A stretch of DNA of 32,037 bases from Porphyromonas sp. COT-290 OH3588. GTDB taxonomy: Bacteria; Bacteroidota; Bacteroidia; Bacteroidales; Porphyromonadaceae. Shown one piece after another: positions 8,239 through 16,443 of this stretch (position 1 is the stretch's first letter; every line of letters starts with the position of its first letter). The notes under the pieces are model-generated. The model worked only from the letters and a program-made list of their open reading frames with translations. It was not told the DNA's origin and ran no database searches. The translations under genes were made by a program, and so were the position numbers. The stretch is taken from assembly GCF_000769075.1 (NCBI RefSeq), contig NZ_JRFC01000015.1:1-32037 (forward strand), read 5' to 3'.

Positions 8239-9462
8239 TTATTTGCCTGAATTCTCATGGCAATTATCAGATATCAGGAGCTCATCAAAAAGTTTCTTCC
8301 AACGGTCATCGTTTATATCTGGAGCATAGTCTAACCTCTTAGTTAAACAAGCCTGCTGGAGATTATGGCGCAACGTGTCATTCTGACAAAGTTCTAGCAA
8401 CGTATCAGCATAGGCTTTGAGGTCAAAAGGCTTGACCAATCGCCCTGCACACTGAGATGCACCAATGATAGACTCAACACCAGCACAACAATCAAATGAA
8501 ATAGGGACTACTCCGTTACTTTGAGCCTCGACCAATACCATCGGCCAGCCCTCGAATGAGGATGTCATACAAATAATTGCAGCGTCGTTATAGATACGCT
8601 TGAGGTCTGTTTCATAGCCACACAAGTGTATTCTCTTAAGCCTATATTTTCTTATAAGTTTGTGAAAGATCCATTCGTCTGGGCCAGCACCATAGAATTT
8701 TAACTCCCAATCGGGTAATTTATCTTGAATCTCTCTCCAAACTTTGAGCAAGCGATCAAATCTTTTGGGAGCTAATGATAGGCGACCGACATAGACAATC
8801 TCCTTTCGCTTATTGAGATTTGGGGCTGCTTCAATCTCTATGGTATTAGTCATTGAAATCACCTTCCTTTTTTCCTCCTCCGTGAGAGATAAAGCCTTGG
8901 CTATTTCTGCTTTATATTCAGGGCACAATACAATGTATTTGTCAAATAGGTGAATATCTCTCAGGTGCTCCTCCTTGAGCCGTTGATACTGCTCCGAGTT
9001 ACGAGTCTTGCCTTTATAGCCGAGCAGGTTCCACTCAATCCATTTCTTGATGGAGTATTTGGCTTGTAACTCCCCTAGCTCAAGTCTGTAGCTCATTTCC
9101 CAAAAGGGTTTACTGTGATTCCAATAAACCAATTTACATAAGCTATACTTATTCCAATCCTCAAAGAACTGGCCCTCCATATAACACGCAAAGGCGATAC
9201 GGATATTTTGCTCCGCCAAATAGGCTATAAGCGCAGCCTTATTGTCTTCTGTGTAAAATGTTTCTTGGTTTGGCAAACAATAAATCTCGGCATTGAACCC
9301 TTCTGGTAGGACGAACTCATTGGGGTTGTGCTTCGACCCAATGAACGTCGAATGGATCCCCCATTTACTAAATAATCTTGCTGTAGTGAGAGAAACTCGC
9401 TCAGCCCCGCCTCCTTCTAGGCGAGGGTGGAGAAAGGCGACTTTTAGTCCGTTATAGCTCAT
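8239..9462 (-). CDS. GT4-family glycosyltransferase
   Basis: 407 residues, GT-B fold. The N-terminal domain opens with KVAFLHPRLEGGGAERVSLTTA, the glycine-rich GGAE loop of GT4 enzymes. The C-terminal domain has IVYVGRLSLAPKRFDRLLKVW (donor-binding K/R) and SSFEGWPMVLVEAQSNGVVPISFD, the EX7E-type motif. GT4 retaining enzymes transfer sugars from nucleotide donors onto surface glycans; donor and acceptor cannot be read here. The gene is visibly richer in A+T than dnaX, mltG or tcdA around it, and sits as a lone glycan gene within a housekeeping operon, which suggests later insertion. Spacing to both neighbours is about 20 bp. Confidence 0.9.
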   Translation of the reverse strand: MSYNGLKVAFLHPRLEGGGAERVSLTTARLFSKWGIHSTFIGSKHNPNEFVLPEGFNAEIYCLPNQETFYTEDNKAALIAYLAEQNIRIAFACYMEGQFFEDWNKYSLCKLVYWNHSKPFWEMSYRLELGELQAKYSIKKWIEWNLLGYKGKTRNSEQYQRLKEEHLRDIHLFDKYIVLCPEYKAEIAKALSLTEEEKRKVISMTNTIEIEAAPNLNKRKEIVYVGRLSLAPKRFDRLLKVWREIQDKLPDWELKFYGAGPDEWIFHKLIRKYRLKRIHLCGYETDLKRIYNDAAIICMTSSFEGWPMVLVEAQSNGVVPISFDCCAGVESIIGASQCAGRLVKPFDLKAYADTLLELCQNDTLRHNLQQACLTKRLDYAPDINDDRWKKLFDELLISDNCHENSGK

Positions 9463-9481
9463 ATCTTATTGTCGTTACTGT

Positions 9482-10588
9482 TTATTTCTTGATGCCACGT
9501 CTGTTGAGCTCTTGTTGGTAGAGGCGGGCGTTGCGTAGGTGCGTTGCGTAGTCGGTTGCGAAATTGTGGTAGCCAGAGAAGTCTTCTTTGGCTACCATGT
9601 AGAGATAATTGTGCTGCTCAGCTTGCAGCACGGCGTCCAAACTGCTTGGGCGAACCAGCCGTATTGGGCCCGGCGTTAGTCCCACATTGCGATATGTATT
9701 GTAAGGCGAAGCGACCTCTAAGTGCTCGTATAGAATACGCCTAAGCGAGAAATCTCCAAGGGCGAACTTAATCGTCGGGTCGCTCTGCAGGGGCATTCCC
9801 TTACGTAGGCGATTGATGTATAGCCCTGCTATGCGGCTATATTCATCTTGTTTGCTCGATTCCTCCTCGAGGATCGCTGCTAGAGCCGATGCATCGCTCT
9901 GGCTGAGCCCTAGGCTATCGGCTTGAGCGATGCGCTTTGCCGTCCAGAAGCCTTGGTACTGATGCAGGATTGTATCTACCAATGCTGGCAGACTAATATC
10001 CCACTCTAGCGTATAGTGCTGGGCGAGGAATAGGCTACGAGCCTGCTCTCGATTCATACCTTGCCTAGCTAGTGCTACGCTATCCTCGAAGAACCCTACA
10101 AGCTCTGCTGAGTCGAGCATAAGGTGCTTATCTAGCTGCTTGACGAGCTCTGCCTCCGTGCGTATGCCAAGTAGAGGCAAGCTAACGGGAGCTTGATTGC
10201 CCGATATGAGAATGCTCATGAGCTCGTCTGTCGTCACCTCTGGAGGGACAGCATAGCGGCCTGTGCGTAGATGTTCGTCTACCTTGCGCCAAGACCAAAA
10301 GAAGTCGAAGACATTGGGGCGTGTGGGCCAAATCTTTTTGTGGATCTGCTGGCGTACCTGCTCGGGGCTATCCTCTCGGTCAATGAGGAGGTAGACAACT
10401 TCGGTGTGCCTGCCCACGGGGGCTTTGTATAGACGGTACGCCCAGTAGCCAAGGCCTACCAAAGCAAGTAGGACTACCAATAGAAGCGCCCAGAGCCACT
10501 TGTACGATCTCTTGCCTCCACGCTGTCCTCTGCTGTAGCTACTGCCATTGAGCCTTTGATAGGTTGCTACACTAATCTTTTTCGTCAT
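9482..10588 (-). CDS. mltG: Endolytic murein transglycosylase MltG
   Basis: 368 residues from the ATG at 10588. A basic cytoplasmic head precedes one transmembrane helix at about 32-52 (WLWALLLVVLLALVGLGYWA). The YceG domain follows, with the catalytic Glu in LAAILEEESSKQDEYSRIAGLYINRLRKGM and the conserved QSDPTIKFALG and SPYNTY...GLTPGPI stretches. MltG cleaves nascent peptidoglycan strands at the inner membrane and thereby sets glycan length. Spacing to yaaA is 20 bp. An in-frame upstream start at 10633 would overlap yaaA coding and is less likely. Confidence 0.94.
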   Translation of the reverse strand: MTKKISVATYQRLNGSSYSRGQRGGKRSYKWLWALLLVVLLALVGLGYWAYRLYKAPVGRHTEVVYLLIDREDSPEQVRQQIHKKIWPTRPNVFDFFWSWRKVDEHLRTGRYAVPPEVTTDELMSILISGNQAPVSLPLLGIRTEAELVKQLDKHLMLDSAELVGFFEDSVALARQGMNREQARSLFLAQHYTLEWDISLPALVDTILHQYQGFWTAKRIAQADSLGLSQSDASALAAILEEESSKQDEYSRIAGLYINRLRKGMPLQSDPTIKFALGDFSLRRILYEHLEVASPYNTYRNVGLTPGPIRLVRPSSLDAVLQAEQHNYLYMVAKEDFSGYHNFATDYATHLRNARLYQQELNRRGIKK

Positions 10589-10608
10589 AACCTTTGTGTT
10601 TTTGAGGA

Positions 10609-11385
10609 TTACTGCTCCAAAACATAAACCCATTCGTTCCCTTGCGATAGTTCGCTCGAGAAGCTAAATCCCTCGGGAGAGAAAGCTCTGAGCTGCTCTG
10701 GGTCCTCTATCCTATTCTGTATGATGTGGCGTGCCATAGCTCCTCGTGCCATCTTGGTGTAGATAACGATTTGCTTGAGGCCACCAGAGGGCTCTCTAGT
10801 TAGGAAGCGCGGGCTAATTACCCGAATGCTGCGCTCAACCTCGGCCCAGTGAAAGAGTTGCTTCATCTCCTCACTAGCCAAGTAAAATAGGATACCTCCC
10901 GAGGCTTGTACACGGCTGATGAGCAGCGGCGTTAGTTTATCTCGCCAATACTCGAAGACGCTCTCCTCTCTATCCCATGCCAAGTTGGCTGTACCTTCCA
11001 TACGATAGGCTCTGATGCCGTCAGTCGGTAGGAGTAGCCCGTAGACGAACGAGCAGACAAGCAGATGCTCGTTTGCCCAGAGCCAGTCAGACTCGGAGAA
11101 GCTCGTAGCGTCAATCTTCTTGAAGACCATACCCGAGTAGAGCTGTAGCGTTGGTTGGTCTTGAGTCGTGCTTGAGATGAATGCTCGCCAGTCCCGATAG
11201 GCTTCGTCTGCTTTCTTGGGGCTGAGGCCAAACTGCTTGGCCATGTATTCCTTATCCAGCGCAAGTGTTGCCTCTACGATGGGCCGACTTGCTTCTATGA
11301 ACTGAGGCTGTGTGGGCTCAGGGCTGTAAGCTCCCTTCTTGATTTTGCTGGCAAAAGTTTTGGCAGGAGAGATGATGCTGATCAT
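10609..11385 (-). CDS. yaaA: YaaA-family (DUF328) peroxide-stress protein
   Basis: 258 residues, typical for the family. Diagnostic stretches are the start MISIISPAKTF, FGLSPKKADEAYRDW, the central TSFSESDWLWANEHLLVCSFVYGLL, and the closing KMARGAMARHIIQNR with FSPEGFSFS. E. coli YaaA lowers free intracellular iron under H2O2 stress and binds DNA; the fold resembles helix-hairpin-helix proteins. The ATG lies two bases past the dnaX stop, so the two genes are surely co-transcribed. A catalase is elsewhere in the window but not linked to it. Confidence 0.93.
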   Translation of the reverse strand: MISIISPAKTFASKIKKGAYSPEPTQPQFIEASRPIVEATLALDKEYMAKQFGLSPKKADEAYRDWRAFISSTTQDQPTLQLYSGMVFKKIDATSFSESDWLWANEHLLVCSFVYGLLLPTDGIRAYRMEGTANLAWDREESVFEYWRDKLTPLLISRVQASGGILFYLASEEMKQLFHWAEVERSIRVISPRFLTREPSGGLKQIVIYTKMARGAMARHIIQNRIEDPEQLRAFSPEGFSFSSELSQGNEWVYVLEQ

Positions 11386-11387
11386 GG

Positions 11388-13244
11388 CTAGAGTAGGCGT
11401 AGCTTGAGGGTGTCACGAAGTTGCTCAAGGCTTGGGTTGAGCTTCTTGAGATGTTCGTATCGGTCTTGTGATGTTGTTGGGAGGAAGGTTTGCTCTCCCT
11501 CGGCCTTGGCACGTACACGCACCTCTATCCCTCCGTGGCGTAGCGCCCGGCGCAGATAGGCTTGTATGCGAGGAAGCTCCCTCTGGATCGGTTCCATAAC
11601 GGCAGACGAGTCCACGATAGCAACCTCTGCAATATGTGGCTCTACTAGGCGAGGTAGTTCCTGCTGCATGATGTTACGACAGATTACCTTGTCTTCCTCC
11701 AATTCCTTATTGACAAACTCCATCCACGCCCTCTGGAGCATAACTTCATCGAAGCCCTCACGAGCCGAGATTTCCTCCTCATGTAGCTCCGTGGAGGTTG
11801 GGTTCTGCGTCCTCTGTGACCGAGATTTTAGCCCACGAAAGCGCTGTCTGCCCTCACGAATCTCTTCATCAGCTGCCACGACTATAGGCTGAGGCATCGG
11901 CGTAGGGGTTGCTTCTTGCCGGTTGGGTATCGAGGCTGGCTGTACCGCTGCTTGTGGGCGTACAGGTGGAGGAGTGGTCACGCCTGCATTTGGCAGCGTA
12001 TTAGGCCCAGCTGTTTGTGGCTGAGGCTTGTGGCTATTGGCCGAAGTGTTGGTATTGGGCTGTGCACTAGGGCTAGAGCCCTGCTGTTGAGGTTGCGAGC
12101 CTGTTTGTGGTTGTGCTTGGGGCGAGGGGGCTGCTTGCGCCTCGGGCGATCGGAACAGACCGATTAGGTTAAGCAGGCTGAGCTCTACGAGTAGTCGCTT
12201 ATTTGTGGCTGATCGATACTGCTGATCTGCTTGTACGAGTACTTTGAGCCCTTGATGTAGGCCTGATATAGGCGTACGAGAGGCTAACTCTTGGTATAGC
12301 TCAGCCACGCTGGCAGGCTTCTCAAGGAGGGGGAGCGTCTCGGGGTGCTGGGCGACCAATAGATCTCGCAAGAAGTTGGCTAGGCCAGATAGAATGATTT
12401 GCCCGTCGAAGCCTCGTGCTAGTAGTTGGTCTAGCGCTACGAGTAGGCTTCGATAGTCCCCATGCAAGATATGCTCAAGTATCTGTCTATATGCCGTATG
12501 GTCTAGTACGTTGAGGCTCTCTAGGGCGTTGGCATAAGTGATGTGCCCAGCGGAGAAGCTCGCAATGCGGTCGAACATGGAGAGTGCATCACGCATACCC
12601 CCATCGGCTTTCTCAGCAATCAGGCCTAAGGCTGCCTCCTCGGCGTCGATCCCTTCGCTTGTAGCCACATAGCGCAGGTGCTGAGTAATGTCTAGGACTG
12701 TGATGCGCCGGAAGTCGTAAATCTGGCAACGTGATAGGATCGTAGGGAGAATTTTGTGCTTCTCCGTCGTGGCCAAGATGAATATCGCATAGCTCGGTGG
12801 CTCTTCTAGGGTCTTGAGGAAGGCATTGAAGGCAGCTTGAGAGAGCATGTGTACCTCGTCGATGATGTACACCTTGTAGCGTCCGAGAGCTGGTGGCATA
12901 GCGACCTGCTCCGTGAGGGTACGAATGTCCTCAACGCTATTGTTGGAGGCTGCATCAAGCTCAAAGATATTGAACGAGCGTTGCTCCTCGAAAGCACGAC
13001 AGCTCTCACATTGATTGCACGCCTCCCCCTCAGCACTTAGGTTGGTACAGTTAATAGTCTTAGCTAGGACGCGCGCAGCGGTTGTCTTGCCGACACCACG
13101 AGGACCGCAGAAGAGGTACGCATGGGCAGTCTTACCCGAGAGCACGGCCGTGCGCAGGGTGGCTGACATGGCCTCCTGCCCTACAATCGTAGCGAAGCTA
13201 TCTGGGCGATACTTGCGAGCTGATACAATATAATTTCCCGACAT
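11388..13244 (-). CDS. dnaX: DNA polymerase III gamma/tau subunit
   Basis: 618 residues from the ATG at 13244. The clamp-loader ATPase is clear: RKYRPDSFATIVGQ, Walker A GPRGVGKTT (47-55), four zinc-binding Cys (66, 76, 79, 82), Walker B IIDEVHML, and sensor I LATTEKHKI with the arginine finger in SRCQIYDF. From about residue 370 to 475 runs a Pro/Gln/Ala/Thr-rich linker, followed by a tau-type C-terminal domain. The subunit loads the sliding clamp and links polymerases to the helicase. An upstream in-frame start at 13280 is excluded by the -7 box at 13269-13276. It heads the seven-gene minus-strand operon. Confidence 0.96.
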   Translation of the reverse strand: MSGNYIVSARKYRPDSFATIVGQEAMSATLRTAVLSGKTAHAYLFCGPRGVGKTTAARVLAKTINCTNLSAEGEACNQCESCRAFEEQRSFNIFELDAASNNSVEDIRTLTEQVAMPPALGRYKVYIIDEVHMLSQAAFNAFLKTLEEPPSYAIFILATTEKHKILPTILSRCQIYDFRRITVLDITQHLRYVATSEGIDAEEAALGLIAEKADGGMRDALSMFDRIASFSAGHITYANALESLNVLDHTAYRQILEHILHGDYRSLLVALDQLLARGFDGQIILSGLANFLRDLLVAQHPETLPLLEKPASVAELYQELASRTPISGLHQGLKVLVQADQQYRSATNKRLLVELSLLNLIGLFRSPEAQAAPSPQAQPQTGSQPQQQGSSPSAQPNTNTSANSHKPQPQTAGPNTLPNAGVTTPPPVRPQAAVQPASIPNRQEATPTPMPQPIVVAADEEIREGRQRFRGLKSRSQRTQNPTSTELHEEEISAREGFDEVMLQRAWMEFVNKELEEDKVICRNIMQQELPRLVEPHIAEVAIVDSSAVMEPIQRELPRIQAYLRRALRHGGIEVRVRAKAEGEQTFLPTTSQDRYEHLKKLNPSLEQLRDTLKLRLL

Positions 13245-13268
13245 ATTAGTACATAAAACACTCGTACA

Positions 13269-13276
13269 CAAAAGTA
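13269..13276 (-). promoter_or_regulatory. Bacteroidota -7 box for the dnaX operon (TACTTTTG)
   Basis: On the minus strand this reads TACTTTTG, 24 nt before the dnaX ATG at 13244. No clear -33 box is found. It lies in the 99-bp gap between the GT52 gene and dnaX and supports the shorter DnaX start. Confidence 0.5.
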
Positions 13277-13343
13277 GCAATTTTGCCTCTGACCGATGAG
13301 TTTGATACTTGGGCTAGAGATTATAAAATAATAGTACCTCTTG

Positions 13344-14306
13344 TTAATCCATCGCAAGTTCCACTACCTCTATGCCTGCTATCTCAATAGCGTTATAAGC
13401 CTCTTTTAGAAATTCGGGACACTTATTTGGTTTGATGGCCGTAAAAGTTAGTCTAGGGATATGCTGTAAGTTTAATATCGCAGAACTACAGAACGTGTAT
13501 ATATGGAAGCTGGTTTCAGCCGATTTTCTGAGCTCCTGCAAGAAGTAGTCCTCTGCTATTAAAGGGGTGGTTATATACTCCACGCCTTCGACTTTATAGG
13601 GCTCTCTAGGGTGAGGGAGATACTCTTGGATACTATATATATCTACCACATATTCAGTAACCTTTTTACTTGCCTCTCCGCTAGGGTCCGTTAGTTCGTG
13701 GATAGGCTGGCCAAGAAAGACCTTTCTAGTTCTAGTTGACGATTTTGTTTGGCCTATTAGATCGCTTTTAGAGAACAGCTCTATGTAAGTTGTTTCCCCC
13801 ATAACATTAGGCTGTTTGTAGATGCTGTAATGTTGTACTGATCTATTGCGTAAATCTTGTACCGAGGGGATTTTTAATACAAGATTAAGGATTCTTTGTA
13901 GTCCTCCACCTTGTTTATCCATCATTCTTTCAAATGCAATCGGGCTCAAGTTTAGAGTACCATCATCAAAGGTTTTGATTGTTGCGTTACTGAATCGATG
14001 GATCAGAAAATGTATATCTATTAAATCGAGGCTAGCGATGAAAATAGTCTTGACGGAGGGTAGTTTGTAACTTTTGATTAGAAGCTTCAGCATCTCTCTG
14101 TAGGCTTGCAATTTGTTAGAAGCCCCACTTCCATAAACCAACTGTGTTTGGGCGCACTTGCGGGCTAGTCTATGATAATAATAAGTCTGCTTCTCTGATG
14201 GGTGACGGTTGTACATCACTCCATAAAATTTCTCATTAGGGTGTAGGTCTATGATACGCTCTGCTATGAGTACTTGGAGAGGGGTGAAGCAAATAATCAA
14301 GTTCAT
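13344..14306 (-). CDS. GT52-family sialyltransferase-like glycosyltransferase
   Basis: 320 residues. Several GT52 marks can be seen: the start NLIICFTPLQVLIAE, the FDDG motif at 113-116, YLPHPRE around 230-235, the acidic EDYF at 252-255 and the late CSSAILNL. GT52 contains the Neisseria/Pasteurella lipooligosaccharide alpha-2,3-sialyltransferases, which use CMP-sialic acid. Its ATG directly abuts the stop of the CMP-sialic acid synthetase gene, so donor-making and donor-using enzymes are coupled. The gene is clearly A+T-rich compared with dnaX, as is common for acquired surface-glycan genes. Family call is good; linkage specificity is unknown. Confidence 0.82.
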   Translation of the reverse strand: MNLIICFTPLQVLIAERIIDLHPNEKFYGVMYNRHPSEKQTYYYHRLARKCAQTQLVYGSGASNKLQAYREMLKLLIKSYKLPSVKTIFIASLDLIDIHFLIHRFSNATIKTFDDGTLNLSPIAFERMMDKQGGGLQRILNLVLKIPSVQDLRNRSVQHYSIYKQPNVMGETTYIELFSKSDLIGQTKSSTRTRKVFLGQPIHELTDPSGEASKKVTEYVVDIYSIQEYLPHPREPYKVEGVEYITTPLIAEDYFLQELRKSAETSFHIYTFCSSAILNLQHIPRLTFTAIKPNKCPEFLKEAYNAIEIAGIEVVELAMD

Positions 14307-15575
14307 TTATCCGATTTGTTTAGATAGGGTGTTGGCCAGTAGCTCGTAGCCAGCCTCGTTTAGATTAAGGCCATCGTTGGTATAGGCTGGGGATAGCTTG
14401 CCATACGTATTGTTAAATGCCTTGTTTAGCTCTACCCAATGCACTTGAGATAGAGCCTTTATTTCCTGCCTCATAAGTTTGTTGAAGGCTTCAGTCCTGC
14501 TGTTGTCACAATCGACACGGAATAGAGTATTCAGACACTCTAGCAGGTAAACCCTAGCCTTGGGTCTAATCTGTATGACGAGATCTATAAGTGTCTTGGC
14601 TTCACGCACGAGCTCTTGTGGGCTTTTATCTTCTTTGCGTAGATCATCTCTACCCAAGTCCAGAACAACAACCTCCGATAGTGCAAGGTCCTCTCGCTTC
14701 ATCACTAGCTCCCTATACTGGGCCATACGTGCCGCAGTGATAGCGATATTTTGGACATCTCTAGCAGCAACCTGATTTGCAGAGTATAGGGCAAGGAGTG
14801 ATCCGCCAAGTAGAGTGATCCCTTTGGGCTGGCTATAATACGTTTCTTTTAGCTTAACTTCTCTCTCCACTTGAGCCTGTAGGAGCTGATCTCGCTTGCG
14901 CTGCTGGGTGATGAAGTAGAAGTGCTCAAAGTCATCTCTGTCGTCTATATCTATGGATACAGACTTGTCCATAAAGTAAGCTAGGCTCCGAGCGCCATAG
15001 AATTGCTTCGTGTGTAGATACTCCTTCGGCTTCGCAATGAAGAGCGCACCATTGGACGAGTATTCGGGTGCGTAGTTTTGACGTGCATATCTGGAGTAGT
15101 CGAGGTCGAAGTGTTTGAGGCTTTCGTCCTCGTCTATGCTACGTGTAAGTGTTGTTGGTTTATGGGCATCGGACACCGAAACCAAGTAATCAAACTGTTC
15201 CCATCGACTCTCGAACCTCTCGCAAGCCTCCTTGATGTGCGCTGATGTGCGTAGTGGAGATGTCGGCTGGAGTAAAACAAAGTAGTCGTAACCCGAGTAC
15301 TCCTCTCTGAGCAGTACGTCCTCAAGTACATCAAATGAACTGGATTTGTCGGTTGCCAGATGCCCAGCTCTTTTGATGAAGTCGATCGGGTAGTGCGTTA
15401 GCGTGTCTATGTATTCTTGCGAGTCGGTAGTCAGGATAATTTTATCAAATACGCCTGCATCTAGAGCGGCCTCAATGGAATAAGCAAGAAGGGGCTTGCC
15501 GTCTGCCATAAGCATGTTTTTATTGGGCAGTCCTTTGGAGCCAGATCTGGCTGTAATGATAGCAATCTTCCTCAT
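14307..15575 (-). CDS. neuA: CMP-sialic acid synthetase fused to a degenerate SGNH domain
   Basis: 422 residues, two domains. Residues 1 to ~225 are the cytidylyltransferase: ARSGSKGLPNKN (9-20) binds CTP, LQPTSPLR (102-109) is conserved, and SIDIDDRDDF (207-216) supplies the metal-binding Asp. It makes CMP-sialic acid from CTP and sialic acid. Residues ~250-422 resemble the SGNH O-acetylesterase domain found in group B Streptococcus and E. coli K1 NeuA. Here the catalytic blocks are altered: GGS at 257-259 instead of GDS, GRDD at 308-311 instead of GxND, and DGLNLN at 401-406 where DGxHL is expected, so the catalytic His is replaced by Asn404. The synthetase should work; the esterase probably does not. 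No neuB/neuC lies nearby. Confidence 0.88.
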   Translation of the reverse strand: MRKIAIITARSGSKGLPNKNMLMADGKPLLAYSIEAALDAGVFDKIILTTDSQEYIDTLTHYPIDFIKRAGHLATDKSSSFDVLEDVLLREEYSGYDYFVLLQPTSPLRTSAHIKEACERFESRWEQFDYLVSVSDAHKPTTLTRSIDEDESLKHFDLDYSRYARQNYAPEYSSNGALFIAKPKEYLHTKQFYGARSLAYFMDKSVSIDIDDRDDFEHFYFITQQRKRDQLLQAQVEREVKLKETYYSQPKGITLLGGSLLALYSANQVAARDVQNIAITAARMAQYRELVMKREDLALSEVVVLDLGRDDLRKEDKSPQELVREAKTLIDLVIQIRPKARVYLLECLNTLFRVDCDNSRTEAFNKLMRQEIKALSQVHWVELNKAFNNTYGKLSPAYTNDGLNLNEAGYELLANTLSKQIG

Positions 15576-15669
15576 AATAATTTTGTTAGAGCGATTAGTA
15601 CTTGAGCTATGCTAGCCCCTCTCAATGTTCTCACAAACACCTCGCCTCTTCGGCTTTCGGGCTACGATA

Positions 15670-15677
15670 CAAAGTTA
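15670..15677 (-). promoter_or_regulatory. Bacteroidota -7 box upstream of neuA (TAACTTTG)
   Basis: Minus-strand TAACTTTG, exact TAnnTTTG, 94 nt before the neuA ATG. It predicts a leader of about 85 nt for the neuA-GT52 transcript. No convincing -33 box. The rest of 15576-15875 shows only a short GGGAG/CTCCC hairpin at 15773-15786. Confidence 0.4.
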
Positions 15678-15875
15678 GGGATAATCATTCAAAGCATAAG
15701 GGCAGAAGGCCAGTATATCCTGTGTGTAAGGAGCACCAAGAAGATAATTCGCTGCGATGCTTTGTGACCTATGGGAGTATGCTCCCTTGGAGTTGGGGGT
15801 ATTCATCTTGTTTAGCGGTCGGTCTAGTGTTAACGCCCCTACATTTGGGTTAAATCTTTGGAGTACGATTTTATA

Positions 15876-16222
15876 CCTTTAGAGTTAAGGAGTGTTAAGA
15901 ATTTGCTCGCAAATTTTGAGCAATGAGGCAGTATTTGTAGAGTGAAGTGAGACCTCTGTGCAAAATTGATTGGAAGATTTCTGAGGATTGGTGGATCAAT
16001 CTTCTGTGATGTGTCCACTAATCTCGTAAGATTGATGGGAAGAAAAGCTCAAAAAGGCTTTGCTAGCGCATGGCGCTATCCTAGAAGTTGTTGTATTGTA
16101 ATGGTTATTAGATGTTTATGTTTGTGCGATTTTAAGGTAGGTATTTTCATCTGCCTGAGTAGAGGAGCCCAAATGAAGTCGAGCGCCGTGTAGAGCTCTT
16201 TAGGGCCCAAATACGAGGTCTG
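15876..16222 (+). repeat. Dispersed ~345-bp intergenic element, copy B
   Basis: Second copy. The 5' box has GTTAA at 15884; the core has ATTGATTGG at 15965, GATTGGTGG (15986-15994) with CCACTAATC (16015-16023; one G-T wobble), and ATTGATGGGAAG at 16031. The 3' box is 16164-16222 with hairpin GCTC/GGGC and CAAATACG at 16208. Spacings are 147 and 177, as in the other copies. The reading frame 15966-16193 encodes the related peptide. A reversed string TTCCCATCAAT at 16251-16261 could pair with the core over 200 bp. The element points toward the carbonic anhydrase gene at 16444. Confidence 0.85.
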
Positions 16223-16347
16223 CGGTGTTTGCGCTCATGGCGAGTTGGTTTTCCCATCAATATCCCGAAAACTGAGCTAAAATCTAAAATCGGAGCCAAT
16301 AAGAATGTTAATTAAATAAAAGAACTATTCTTGCAGATGGGTGCGTA

Positions 16348-16380
16348 TTGTTCGACAGACTAGGGAGAAAGGTAAAATTG
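16348..16380 (+). promoter_or_regulatory. Weak promoter candidate for carbonic anhydrase
   Basis: TTG at 16348-16350, then 22 nt, then TAAAATTG at 16373-16380, one mismatch from TAnnTTTG. It lies 63 nt before the ATG at 16444. The rest of 16223-16443 shows no other feature. Confidence 0.25.
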
Positions 16381-16443
16381 GAGTAACCAAAAAGATGAAG
16401 TATATAAGTTAAGTTATCTTATTCACCATTAACAGCAAACATT

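Noticed and set aside
15602-15853. 83-residue plus-strand frame upstream of neuA
   Set aside because: No hydrophobic pattern or domain, covers the predicted neuA promoter on the other strand, and composition looks random.
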